20,916 nucleotides of DNA, taken from positions 2,922,572 to 2,943,487 of the forward strand of contig BFEA01000051.1 of NCBI GenBank assembly GCA_003427395.1, given 5' to 3'. Shown one piece after another: positions 9,181 through 18,084 of this stretch. The stretch comes from Chara braunii (lineage: Eukaryota > Streptophyta > Charophyceae > Charales > Characeae). How positions within the stretch are numbered: the first letter of the stretch is position 1; each line of letters opens with the position of its first letter. Made by a program: the position numbers and the translations under genes. The notes below the pieces were generated by a model. It did not search any database and was not told the DNA's origin. It worked only from the letters and a program-made list of their open reading frames with translations.

Positions 9181-10568
9181 CCTTGGGATGGTGGATCCAC
9201 CATCAAGGGGTGTGCCCCCCGGCGTCGCCACAGGTTAAATGGCTTCCGGAAACGGCCCCAGTTAGAGTGCTAGGAATTATGTTGACGGTTGTAGGCAAGC
9301 CCACATCAAATGACGAACGGATCCTTAAGCCCGCCCTAGAGAAATTGGCTTGCTGGAAAGACCAACACACCTCCCTTATAGGCAGGGCGTTGACGATCAA
9401 CAGTGTAGTATTGGCGGCCGTTTGGTATAAATCTGCAATCTGGTCCCTCAGTAAGGAGGCCGTCAGATCACTAAAAACACAACTAACGGCCCTGCTGTGG
9501 AGAGGCAACGACGAGCTTCCGAACGTGATTAGCAGGGTAGCCTGGGCATTGATAATCCAACCCAAAGATAAAGGGGGCCTAGGGATCCTGGACCCGGATA
9601 CCCTAATTGTAGCACTAACTGTTCAATGGGTGAGGAAATTGTTCTTCACCCACCACCTTCCATGGTATGCCTTGGCGCTGGAACAAATAGCGCGTCTCGC
9701 CCCACAAGCACCGTAAGGTGTTAACCCACTAATTTGGCTGGACGACCGTTTCTGGACTATGCCAAGGTGTTCCTGAACAGACTGAGCCCCATCCCGAGAT
9801 GGAGCCCGCTCAGACTTGGTCAGGGATGATTTTTGGGTTCGGGTCTTGAAGGCTTGGCGCCAACTCCTGTTGCCTGACAGGCCTTCGTCAATAAGGTGGG
9901 AGGAGGTGATGTGCCAACCTCTTTTCGGGAACAGGAGGATTATTGACCGACACGACAGGGTATATTGTAGCTCGGACACCCCATGGAGCAGTTGGGTAGA
10001 AAGAGGCATAATCAGAATAAAGGACATATGGGACACAAAAAAGGGAGACTGGAAAGCAGCGCCGCAGTAAAAGACCGTACTAAACCACTGCCACAAGGTC
10101 CAGGAAAAACTAGATCTGCTGATTTTTGCGGCTCCCCTAGACTGGGTGCGTATATTGCGTAGAGGACCGCAGTTAATTGAAGGGGATTGGGTAGCCACCC
10201 CGGGGGACCCGGAAAGTGTAGGCAACGTGGTAGAGGTGCGAACAGATGAGACGTTGGTCAACCTCTTCCACATAGACAAGGATAATATCCTCACCCGATA
10301 TAACCCAGAGGCAATGAGATGGTGTAGAAATTTGGACCTGCACAGGATCCGGGTGCTGCGGAAAAAAGATGTGCGGGTAGCTTACCAGCCAAAGACCCTC
10401 GTGATAGAACTCCCCTTCGACCCCGATGAATGGCAGGGGGGCCCTCTGCGAAAATCTAGAACAGGGGAGAACCGAAAAATGTACACTTTGACGGTGAAGG
10501 CCACATACCGGTTGGTACGACCAAAGGTGAACATAAAAAAAAAGGTGAAGGCTCGATGGAGGTCTCAC

Positions 10569-10640
<72 letters not shown>

Positions 10641-10768
10641 TTTAAGAAACAGCCCGATCGGCTGCTAGGGACGCTGATACAAACAGGCGCCCCTAGCAGT
10701 GTCGAGATGGCTCCATCTATTAGTGGGGAGCAGCACTTGCTGGAAATCGGGTCCAGCGTCCCTGCAAT
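10569..10768 (-). mobile_element. SINE-like retroposon with (TAA)n tail, inserted in the LINE
   Basis: On the minus strand this reads GGGACGCTGGACCCGATTTCC, a CCCACTAATAGATGGAGC block, GGCGCCTG...TATCAGCG, then TTCTTAAAAA and a (TAA)n tail of about 22 units. On plus the tail is the TTA tract at 10573-10640. The same body occurs with poly(A) tails at 14953-15092 and 18649-18838. It interrupts the reading frame of the LINE ORF2 at 10568. No clear target-site duplication was found, and no LINE sequence resumes on the far side, so the LINE may already have been truncated there. Confidence 0.7.
10573..10640 (+). repeat. (TTA)n microsatellite, tail of the minus-strand SINE
   Basis: About 22 uninterrupted TTA units lie between TTTT and TTTAAG. 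Read on minus it is the (TAA)n tail of the adjacent SINE-like element. Confidence 0.95.
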
Positions 10769-11290
10769 GTACAATGTGAGTCATGCTGTGTCCTTCCATG
10801 TGATCCATATGATCCCAGTAGTCTATTCAGTGAGTTCAAGACTTTGAGTATGCATGTGCTTGAGGGGAGGTGGGCGGTAAGCTACCCAGCTCCCTGTCAG
10901 TTCTATCCTTGAAATGGCCTTGTATGTGCTATGTCGTATCCATATACCGTATTGTGCTGTCTCATCCTTATGATAGCTGTCTCTGTGTTTGTAGAATGCC
11001 AGCAGTGTGGTAAGTACAATACATTATTGGGTGCCACTCTGAGTCCCTTTGTATTCCACCTTGCCATAGCCCCAATGCCCCTTCCACCTTTTCGTAAGCC
11101 CCAAACCCCTTTCAGCCATGCTAGGCGGTCTCTTTCCCACTAAGGTCCTACCCTCCCCAAACCCCTTGTCCCCTACTTCCCAACCTCCCAGAGCCCCCTA
11201 CCAGTGGATGAACATTGTGCCGTTATCGTTGGACTGAGTGGCCCTGTCCCTGCCTCCCAGCTGTGGGAAGCCAGCTACTATTCTTGCAGT
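10769..11290. other. Unassigned sequence, no gene seen
   Basis: No LINE coding sequence continues here. The region is mostly pyrimidine-rich. A splice-like arrangement at 10987-11010 (TGTTTGTAG, a 15-16 base candidate exon, then GTAAGTAC) is noted in the findings but is weak. Confidence 0.4.
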
Positions 11291-11688
11291 CTAGTGTTCG
11301 TTGTAGGGCGCCTTCCAATGGTCCGCCTCAGCTGGCATTAGTGCTGGGTTGTCGGTGATGACTTCATCGTCTTGTCCCCAGGGGATGTTCCGTTCATCTG
11401 CCTTCGCCTTTGGGGAGGACCCTGCTTGGCCAACTTTGAAGAAGAGGAGCAGGGGTGAACGGGAAGGGGGAGGGAGGTGGGTATAAAGGTAGGAGAAGGG
11501 AGGGGGGGCGAGGAGAGGGACAGTTGGAGTGTTCTTCAGCCAGGGAGCATAGTGAAGTTGGTTGGTCGAAACGAGAATTGAAAGTAGCTTCTGGGTAAGC
11601 GTTCCCATTGTGGCTCCGTAGCCAACCACTGCTTCCACCTCAGCTGGTTGAATTGATTTAGTTCGCACAGTCTCTCTGCGTTGTCCAC
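11291..11688 (-). other. Probable 3' untranslated part of the minus-strand LINE
   Basis: This follows directly the stop of the minus-strand ORF2 at 11689. A 125-codon minus frame (11291-11668) is open but has no domain and a proline/leucine-rich low-complexity middle derived from C-rich DNA (11456-11521 is G-rich on plus). No poly(A) tail is seen at the expected end. The assignment as 3' UTR is by position only. Confidence 0.35.
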
Positions 11689-13905
11689 CTAGACAGACCG
11701 AAAGTTATCAGAGAGCTCACTTCTTTTAGTTAAGTCTGGCTCTTTCTGGAGCATTGTTGTGAGTTCCTGCCAGGCCGCATGTGTGTTTACGGTGATCGCT
11801 TCTAGTATCGAGGCCCATGCCTCCATATATCCATATGTGTGTTGTTTGTGCTCGTATGCACATCTCATCCGCCAGGCAGCCATTAACATCGGCAGCCGCG
11901 TTACTACTAGCAGATTAAGGCTGAAGGGTGTCCACGTCGCCACTTGTGGGGGGTTTTCCCCCAGCAAGATGGTCTTAAGGTCCCATGGCAAGTGGCTGCC
12001 TGTGAGATAGTGCCATGCTGCATCCCACCATTGCCAAAGCTGGGCCACCATAGTGCAGTCCAACAGGCAATGTTCAAGTGTGGCTCTTTTCCTGGGGAAA
12101 GTCCCCGTGCAGTAGGTGCAAATCGGGGACAACACGCCCCGTTCTTCCAAATTTGTTCTTGACACAATCCAGTCCGGGGTGGGTAGACACCTGTGGATGA
12201 TCTGCCACTGCAGCGCACGCAGGTTAGTGGGCCGAATAGTCGAGTAGGTAGCCCACCTTAGCATGTTATGGTGTCCCATGTCAAGTGGCGAGTCTCTAGC
12301 CCACCTCTGCTTGATCGGTTCNGTTATATGTGCNGGTTTCCTTGCTGATATNTACNCAGCCTTTACTGTGTACTGCCAGACCTGCAGTTTTCGGGAGTCC
12401 CCCATGTCCCATTCCCATTCNTGCGGNTCAAATGGCAGCTGAGACNGGGGAGTCGCTGGGTCATNTACGTAAGATNCCGCGTTGCTNTCACTGATTCCAC
12501 ATATTCGTACTAGCCCATCATTGGGAGCCTGTCGGTCAAGATCGTCGTGACGGTCCAGCTTTGACCACCTGTCCTCAGGGAGGCGTGGTCTGTACGCCTG
12601 GAGCGTCACCTGATGCAAGTTAACCTCCTCCACCTTGTACACCACCATCNGGATNGNCCAGTCNTCCGGTCGGANCACCCAGTCCCCTTGCTTTATGATC
12701 GGGCCTCTCTTGAGTTCAAGGACCCATGCCAAGGGGACAACCTCTTGAATCTCTCTCAGGCCNTCTGTAAGGTTTCTGACCCGGCTCATCTGTTGGCGAA
12801 TCTCGTGGTCTNAGAGCCACGTACCNTCGTGGACATTCCACANATCAGCCACTGNATATATCCCTTTCCTTACCCAAGGGAGCCATCTGGAGCCGGTTTT
12901 CAGTGAGAAAGGCTTACCCGTGTGATCCAATATAAATGGATTTCCAAAGATGGGTTGTCTCCATATCACTTCCCATCTCAGCGGGACAGGCTTTTGGGTT
13001 GGTCCTCGCTCCCTCCATAGCCTCAGCATGTCTATCCACATTGGGTCAGCCCTAAGGTCCCATTTGGCTGTTGATGCTGGCGTATCGTCTGTTCTGTTAC
13101 GGGAGGGTGTAGGGAGCGACCAATGGTTGTTGGTCACCCATTGGAGCGGGTGAACCTTATTGCTGTCTGATCATTGCGGGGCCAGGGCGAACACTTGGAT
13201 GGCTGCGTATGGTGCCCAGGGGATGTCATTACCTAACAGTCACCTTATGAGGAACTTAAAAATTAGTGGTTTTGTCTCATTCTCCGAGTCGATTATNCCC
13301 AACCCTCCCTTGGATCGTGGTTGAGTAATGATGTCCCATGCTACCCTTTTAATGCAGGCGGTGTGTTCCTGGTCCCCCCGCCACAGGTAGACTGCTGCAG
13401 CTCGTTTAAGGGTTGTTAATTGTTTCTGGTTCAGTTGCCAAAAAGCCACGTTGTACCAAATTGCAGCAAATACGGCATTGTTGATTGCAAGTGCTCTACC
13501 CACCAGTGAGGTGTGGACTGTTTTCCAATCATTCATACGTTGGATAACTATATGAACCAAGTTGTCGCCATGACCAACGCTGTGAGGTTTACCCCCAACA
13601 CTCTAATGGCCGCGTCTCGGGGTTTCCACTCGACTCTTGGGGCAACGGGCGGGGGGTTGTTGTGCCCACTTCCACTGAGCCACCATCCCTCTGTCTTTGT
13701 GCCCCAGTTCACTTTCATATCCGCTGCAACTTCAAAGAGGTGGATCGTGTGTGCCAACGCCTGGAAGCTGGCCGGGTCGGCTCGGAATAGGACGGTAAGG
13801 TCATCAGCAAATATGGATGTGACAGGGATCAGGTGATAGGGAATTTCCTGCACCGCAATTCTTTGAATGTCGGGATTAACATAGGAATGGAGACACTCCG
13901 CCCCA
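11689..13905 (-). pseudogene. LINE ORF2, 5'-truncated second copy
   Basis: On the minus strand it starts inside the reverse transcriptase with SIFADDLTVLFRADP (motif C) and continues with WGTKTEGWW, RVEWKPRDAAIRVLGVNL, MNDWKTVHTSLVGRALAIN, WRGDQEH and RSKGGL. It then runs through a long C-terminal region to a zinc-binding motif, CTYCTGTFPRKRATLEHC ... DC (about 12060-12125), and LWQWWDAAW. The end is SELSDNFRSV at 11689. The final 482 codons (11689-13137) have no stop. Upstream there are TGA stops at 13240-13242 and near 13174 and a frameshift near 13550. It aligns along its length with the plus-strand ORF2 but supplies the zinc-binding end that copy lacks. More than 20 isolated Ns lie at 12322-12860. 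The 5' end is lost between motifs B and C. Confidence 0.85.
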
Positions 13906-14710
13906 TCCGAAGATGGCCTCGCTGCAGTGGCAGATTGAACATCGCTGCCTGCCCATAAATAATTGGCTGATCGAGCGTACACAGCTGGAGCAGAAAGGGA
14001 AGGTGTTACCATGGTGTAAATCGTGCCACACTGCGTTCCCCTCCCGCAGAATTCCGGAAACCATAGAACATGTATTCATGCAGTGTCCAGGGGCAGTTCT
14101 CACGTGGCGATGGTGGGACAGGATTTGGACCCTACTGGCCACGGAGTCTAACTGGCCATGGGATTGGAGGACCATATTATGTGAAGCATGGTCCTCCCCC
14201 ACTAACAATACTTTTGAAAACAACATGTTCAGGTTAGGGAGAAGGGCGGTGATGTGGGCCCTCTGGAGAAAACGTTGCGCACATACCATTACGGGTGTCC
14301 GCATAGAAGGGAAGAGGTAACAGAGACAATAAAGCAATATATTTAGCAAGAACTCATGGTACAGTGGCAGAAGGTTAAGGACAAACTCGACCTGTTTCAC
14401 TCAGCACAAGATATAACATGAGCAATCCATCAATTCTCTGGGGACTGGTTGGGCAGTGAGAAGGGGGGCTGGATTGCAGGTGTTAAATGGGATGGAAAGC
14501 CTGCCCAGGGGTGCAACCAGGAGGAGTTCAGGAGAGACTACTGGATCTTCTTCAAGGATTGGACTACAGTGGGTCAGGAAATCCCGCTGAGACCTGCAAC
14601 AGATTTTCCTGACCCCTTCCCCCTCACCAGCTGGCAATGGTGGACATGCAATGGTATGGAGAGGACTGAATGGGCAATGCACAGCTATAGAGCGGACTGG
14701 TACAGTTGAA
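13905..14710 (+). pseudogene. LINE ORF2 3' end, third copy (zinc-binding domain and tail)
   Basis: Plus-strand codons give SLQWQIEHRCLPINNWLIER, CKSCHTAFPSRR, ETIEHVFMQC (C-x2-C ... H-x4-C), TWRWWDRIW, WPWDWRTIL, MFRLGRRAVMWALWRKRC, then a stop at about 14318. Frame-shifted remnants DLFHSAQDI and RRDYWIFFKDWTTVG with DP.PPHQLAMVDMQW continue to about 14660. It is closer to the tails at 741-1480 and 15143-16570 than to the adjoining minus copy at 11689, so it belongs to a different subfamily. Its left edge meets that minus copy head-to-head at about 13905. No poly(A) tail is seen. Confidence 0.75.
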
Positions 14711-14820
14711 TGAATAAATGGGAAGCTGGTGGGGCAATGAAGTTGGTTGTGGCAGAGAGGGGATGGGAGGAACTAGGGTGTAGCAGGAGGTATCTGGCAC
14801 CAGGTTCAGGGTGAAGAAGC

Positions 14821-14860
14821 TCCCACCCCCCCCCGCCGCCCCCCCCCCTCCCCCCCCGCA
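14821..14860 (+). repeat. C-rich tract (G-quadruplex potential on minus)
   Basis: This is almost pure C with a few T, G and A interruptions. The minus strand has four or more runs of three to ten G in 35 bases, the classic pattern for a G-quadruplex. Confidence 0.8.
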
Positions 14861-14929
14861 ACATCCTGCTCCCCTGGACCCCAGGGTAATCAATGCTGAC
14901 AGGTATATTCCGCATCTCCTTTTTATGAT

Positions 14930-15092
14930 ATGGTTCGAATTCTGTCCATGTAAGGGACGCTGGACCCAGTTTCCAACAGGTGTTGCTCCCCACCAATAGA
15001 TGGAGCGCCCCCAGGTGTTAGCGGTGGCTGCTCTTATCAGCACCACTAGCACTAACGGGGACGTGTTTTTCAAAAAAAAAAAGAAAAAAAAA
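14930..15092 (+). mobile_element. SINE-like retroposon with A-rich tail
   Basis: The body contains AGGGACGCTGGACCCAGTTTCC, CAGGTGTTGC, CCCACCAATAGATGGAGC, a GCTCTTATCAGCACCACTAGC segment and an A-rich tail at 15072-15092. A GGTTCGAATTC at about 14934-14944 just upstream resembles a pol III B box and could mark a tRNA-derived head. An A box is not clear. Related copies lie at 499-540, 10569-10768, 17565-17628, 18649-18838 and 19796-19830. No protein is encoded; such elements depend on a LINE for movement. Confidence 0.65.
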
Positions 15093-15105
15093 GGGTAAAT
15101 TGAAT

Positions 15106-15141
15106 ATAACGCCCGGGCGTTATTTTCGGGTGAAGACGGTA
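15106..15141. repeat. Palindromic GC-core repeat, single unit with leader
   Basis: ATAACGCCCGGGCGTTAT at 15106-15123 is a perfect 18-base palindrome, the same core as at 3844-3912. The following 18 bases, read on minus as TACCGTCTTCACCCGAAAA, match those beside the 3844 unit (3825-3843, TACCGTCTTCACCTGAAAA). Confidence 0.8.
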
Positions 15142-15142
15142 G

Positions 15143-15463
15143 TCATTCCCCACAGAAACGGGAAATGATCTGGTCTGCATCCCTCCTAAAATGCACATTC
15201 TCAAATTTCTCCTTCACAGTTTGCCAGCGGGTGGGAATCTCGGTCTGCACCAGTTGCTTGAGCTGTTTTGTGACCTCCCCCTCTTCCACCCTGGCTTCCT
15301 CCATTTCCAGCACACACCTCCTCCACCATAATACCCATAGTATGGATCTTCTTCCCTTGTGGAAGAGATTCCAGGCGCATTCGTTTTCCATGAGATTTGG
15401 GCAGTGCCCTAGTAAAGTCGCTCTCCAGTCCCAAGGCCACTGTAGGAACATCTGCCGCCATAT

Positions 15464-15465
<2 letters not shown>
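15143..15465 (-). pseudogene. LINE ORF2 3' end, fourth copy: downstream half
   Basis: Minus-strand codons give MFLQWPWDWRATLLGHCPN, NLFHKGRRSILWVLWWRRC, ARVEEGEVTKQLKQL and FRRDADQIISRFCGE before a stop near 15143. The reading frame joins that of 16427-16570 if the ~960-bp insertion between 15466 and 16426 is ignored, so the two were one LINE tail. It matches the tails at 741-1480 and 13905-14710 up to this stop. The later RDYRLQF-type module is not present here, because sequence after the stop turns into the palindromic repeat. Confidence 0.8.
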
Positions 15466-15497
<32 letters not shown>

Positions 15498-16426
15498 CCA
15501 GTATGCTATGATGATCCAATTACTCAAGGCTGATATTATCAATGAAAAAGTTGAGGCCGGGGACCTCACAGTCTACCCGGAGTGAAGCCGAAAAACAGCT
15601 GAGAACCGGGCTCAGCATGANGATGATCATGATCATGATGATGATACTAGTGACGTTTGTGCTTATGTAATAAGCTATGCTATATCAGCTATTTGGCTTC
15701 CTAACCTAGCTTAAACTCCTAGCCTTCCATGAACCAGGATTTTAAAACTCAGAGGCAATCCTACTCAAACCAACATCACCCATAGTCACTCTCTTCTCGC
15801 CGCCTAGCAGCCCCCCCCCGTTTACCACTGAATTGCCTTCCTCCCTCGGCAAGACCCAGATCTCTCTACAAGACCTCACACTCCTACAGATTGCAGGTCA
15901 CAGGGCAACACCCCAGCTCCGGCCAGCGTCGTTCTCACATCGGCAAACCAGAGGCACAGAACCGAGCAACTCTACGGATATCAGTCCAGGCTCAACCCTC
16001 TCTGAACTTCTCTATCCCAGCTACATTCAAAAACCAGAAGCTACCACACAACCAGAAAACCAATGAAAAAACTAAGATGACAGGGAATTTGAGTAGGAAC
16101 TGCCCAAACAACAAACCCCCTCCTTCCGCACAACAATTGAAGAAACCCCAGGTCTCATATTCGGCCCTTGATCCAACACCCGAATGGTCTCATACCCTCC
16201 CATGCTGGAGTTACAGGGCACTACCAAGCCCCGGTACCGACCAACCTAGTGTAGACGGTGAGGAGTGCCTTCCACCCTTGACAACTCCCCAAGCTGCACG
16301 CCCCACTGGTAACAGGGATATCACCCCAGCTTACAGCCACGTCGAAAGCGCTGGTTCTGTCTTCGACAGAACTCCCCAGACCTCATGCTCCTCGGGGGTC
16401 ACAGAGTAGAATACCCCAGCACCGGC
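15466..16426 (-). mobile_element. Retroposed insertion with poly(A) tail and 8-bp target duplication
   Basis: CCATATCC occurs at 15458-15465 and 16427-16434, exactly where the LINE tail is interrupted. The minus strand of the insert ends in a 29-base poly(A) (poly(T) at 15467-15495 on plus), so it is an RNA-derived copy inserted in minus orientation. The ~930-base body has no LINE motif and no long sense frame. The longest open frame, 172 codons at 15891-16409, lies on the opposite (plus) strand and is Pro/Ser/Thr/Gln-rich without a domain. It contains an ATG/ATC-rich stretch at 15618-15650. It could be a processed copy of a non-coding or 3'-UTR-rich host transcript, or an unrecognised SINE or truncated retroelement. 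Confidence 0.75.
15467..15495 (+). repeat. Poly(T) run (poly(A) tail of minus-strand insert)
   Basis: Twenty-nine consecutive T directly follow the CCATATCC target copy plus one C. Confidence 0.95.
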
Positions 16427-16570
16427 CCATATCCTGTCCCACCATCGCCACAGTAATATCGAAGATGGGCACTGCATGAAGATGTGTTCGATCGTCTCCG
16501 ATCTCTTCTGTGGAGGGAAACTGGACATACAGCTTCGGCACCATCGGGCATCTTTCTGATCACTCAAGGA
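16427..16570 (-). pseudogene. LINE ORF2 3' end, fourth copy: zinc-binding half
   Basis: Minus-strand codons give DQKDARWCRSCMSSFPPQKR, ETIEHIFMQC and LLWRWWDRIW, then the insertion point. This is the zinc-binding motif (C-x2-C ... H-x4-C) of the LINE ORF2 C terminus, closest to ETIEHVFMQC at 13905-14320. It continues in frame at 15465 downward. The upstream edge is near 16570, so this was a strongly 5'-truncated insertion before being split. Confidence 0.8.
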
Positions 16571-16939
16571 TTTTGATTTCGCAATTCACACTTGTTCGGT
16601 GTCGCAAAGCATGGTCTCAAAGTTTTTTCGGACCTTTAGCGGATGGGATCAGTGCTTTCTTCCTGGTCACAACTGGTGGAGTCCTCTGTCTTAGATAAGT
16701 TGCCTTTTTCCCTCCACCCTTGTATGGATTATGAAATAAATATATGTATACATGTATATGTGGAAGTGTGCGGTTTCGGCGGCAAACGAGTGTGTGGGCA
16801 CTTGGTGCTGAGCCACACAAACGTGGCCAACCTTGCATTTTCTATTATATTGTCTATCTAATATCTATACTTCTTTTAGTTATGGATGGTTTTGTTATGA
16901 TTTGTGGAGGGAATGAGAGAGAGAAGTTGGGGTGCTTTG

Positions 16940-16940
<1 letters not shown>
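16571..16940. other. Unassigned sequence, no gene seen
   Basis: No gene or repeat recognised. A short AT-rich stretch with TATATGTATACATGTATATG lies near 16740. Open frames of about 70 codons on both strands lack motifs. Confidence 0.45.

Positions 16941-17000
<60 letters not shown>
16941..17000 (+). repeat. (CA)30 microsatellite
   Basis: Thirty uninterrupted CA units. Open frames through it translate only to alternating His/Thr and are not genes. Confidence 0.98.
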
Positions 17001-17003
<3 letters not shown>

Positions 17004-17564
17004 CGCCACACAAACACCCATACACCCACACTGTGTGTGCGTGCCAGGCAGAAGTACCGCATGGTGCTCTTTGTCAGATCCCCTCAGTGCATTTTCTCTG
17101 ACTGCGTGGCCCGAGGCCCAAAACGCTTGAGCGTTATGCCTGAAAGCAGTGGAGGGTTTTGGAATCCAAAGCCTGAATGTTTTTCAGCTGCATTGCCATC
17201 GACTGTTCCCCCTCCGGTCAGGAGAACTGGTACGCTTGGGCCCCGTGCGCCCCATCGTACGATGTCCGTGGCAAAGTTGGCAACCGTGTTTCAAATTGTC
17301 TTTCAATTGACCACATTCATCTCATTCCCGGCATGGCTTTCTTAATTTTATGGGCGACCGCGACACTCTGCTGGATGAACCTAACCCATTATTGTTGATC
17401 TCATTCAGACTCAATGTATCCGGTTTCGAACTCATGCTATTCTTTCCAGTTGTCATGCTTGTCTAACACTGACTGTTTACCATCTAGCCATATGGGAACT
17501 CCCTGGGCCCGGCCAGTCCCAGCGGGGCCACTTTTTTGTTTTTGCCCACTCAGTTCTGCACCCA
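17001..17564. other. Unassigned sequence, no gene seen
   Basis: Frames of 70-137 codons cross this region, but they either start inside the CA repeat or lack motifs. No repeat family member was recognised. Confidence 0.4.
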
Positions 17565-17593
17565 GCTCCCCACCAATAGATGGAGCACAGTTC

Positions 17594-17628
<35 letters not shown>
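17565..17628 (+). mobile_element. Truncated SINE with 34-nt poly(A)
   Basis: GCTCCCCACCAATAGATGG and AGCACAGTTCC are followed by 34 consecutive A (17595-17628). The CCACCAATAGATGGAGC block identifies the same retroposon family as at 14930-15092. Here the part after the block is missing and the poly(A) follows almost directly. Confidence 0.7.
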
Positions 17629-17629
<1 letters not shown>

Positions 17630-17639
17630 CACCGCGCCT

Positions 17640-17760
17640 ATGCAGTGAAGGGATTTCACCCAGTCCACATATTACTGCACACAACCCACATGGTACCACA
17701 CCCAGTGCACATGGACGGGGGACCCACACCCAGCCCACGTACTACGACACCGGACTTGTT
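17640..17760. repeat. 21-bp minisatellite, short array
   Basis: Variants of CCCACATAGTACCACACCCAG occur four to five times (for example CCCACATGGTACCACACCCAG near 17685-17705 and CCCACGTACTACGACACC near 17735). The unit is the same as in the larger array at 18085-18500. Confidence 0.6.
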
Positions 17761-17855
17761 AACATACAACAAGAACTCCCAGATCAACTCCCTAGGAATC
17801 AAACCTATGACCTGCCACCAAAGAGGTGGATCACTTAACCAATAGATAATGTGAG
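17752..17855 (-). mobile_element. tRNA-like SINE head (A and B box)
   Basis: On minus, an A-box-like TATCTATTGGTTAAGTG (17832-17849) is followed about 40 bases later by a B-box-like GGTTTGATTCC (17795-17805), the spacing of a pol III internal promoter. A CCACC-TCTTT-GGTGG hairpin lies between them, but its loop is 5 rather than 7 bases, so this is tRNA-derived rather than a functional tRNA. The 3' part contains GTTGATCT and TATGTTAACAAG, which recur on minus at 18035-18075. The A-box segment recurs near 18511-18520 and 18889-18902. Confidence 0.55.
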
Positions 17856-18034
17856 CTGGGATGAAAGTGAAGGCCCCTGAGGGACATTTCACCCGACCTC
17901 GGCATGGAAATTCATCCATGACCCGGTGTGCCCAGACTCTATTCAACCCTAGTGCACGTGAGGGGTAACTCGCTGCACCAGCCACTGCGGGAAGACCTCA
18001 ACCAAGCACTACTTCAAGGGGGTCCGACCAGCTC

Positions 18035-18075
18035 AAAGTGCTTGTTAACATAGAAGAAGTCTAAGATCAACTCAC
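18035..18075 (-). repeat. SINE 3' segment, second copy
   Basis: On minus, GAGTTGATCTTAGACTTCTT and CTATGTTAACAAG match GTTGATCTGGGAGTTCTTG and GTATGTTAACAAG in the SINE at 17752-17855. Here the promoter boxes are not adjacent. The 21-bp minisatellite lies in between. Confidence 0.5.
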
Positions 18076-18084
18076 ACCCAACCT

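Larger units (their letters stand above)
6775..10568 (+). pseudogene. LINE ORF2 (endonuclease-reverse transcriptase), broken
   Basis: The likely start is ATG 6775, 28 bases after the ORF1 stop, in a frame already open from 6664. Order: AP-type endonuclease (6880-7620), linker (7755-8340), reverse transcriptase (about 8345-9180), then a long C-terminal region ending in GDWVATPGDPESVGN and LVIELPFDPDEWQ (to 10560). The last part aligns with the minus-strand copy at 11689-13905 (KQGDWV, QLPF..EWEWD, QYTVKA). Frameshifts occur near 7108-7114 (a C run), 7220, 8345 and 9717. Stops include TAA at 7752, TGA near 8400, TAG near 8643 and TAA at 9714. The longest clean stretch is 8775-9716 (313 codons). 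The zinc-binding end is missing because a minus-strand SINE with a (TAA)n tail begins at 10569. This family nicks target DNA and copies its own RNA. This copy cannot encode a full protein. Confidence 0.85.

Noticed and set aside
4943-10568. LTR retrotransposon or retrovirus-like element
   Set aside because: No long terminal repeats, protease, integrase or RNase H. The endonuclease is AP-type and the reverse transcriptase is LINE-like.
15891-16409. 172-codon plus-strand frame as a host gene
   Set aside because: It is antisense to the poly(A)-tailed insert, low in complexity and without a domain. It is kept only as a note on the insert.
16744-17130. His/Thr-repeat proteins across the CA tract
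   Set aside because: They are translations of (CA)30 and have no non-repeat domain.
17752-17855. Functional tRNA gene on minus
   Set aside because: The anticodon-like hairpin has a 5-base loop, no acceptor stem pairs, and the same segments recur as repeats nearby.
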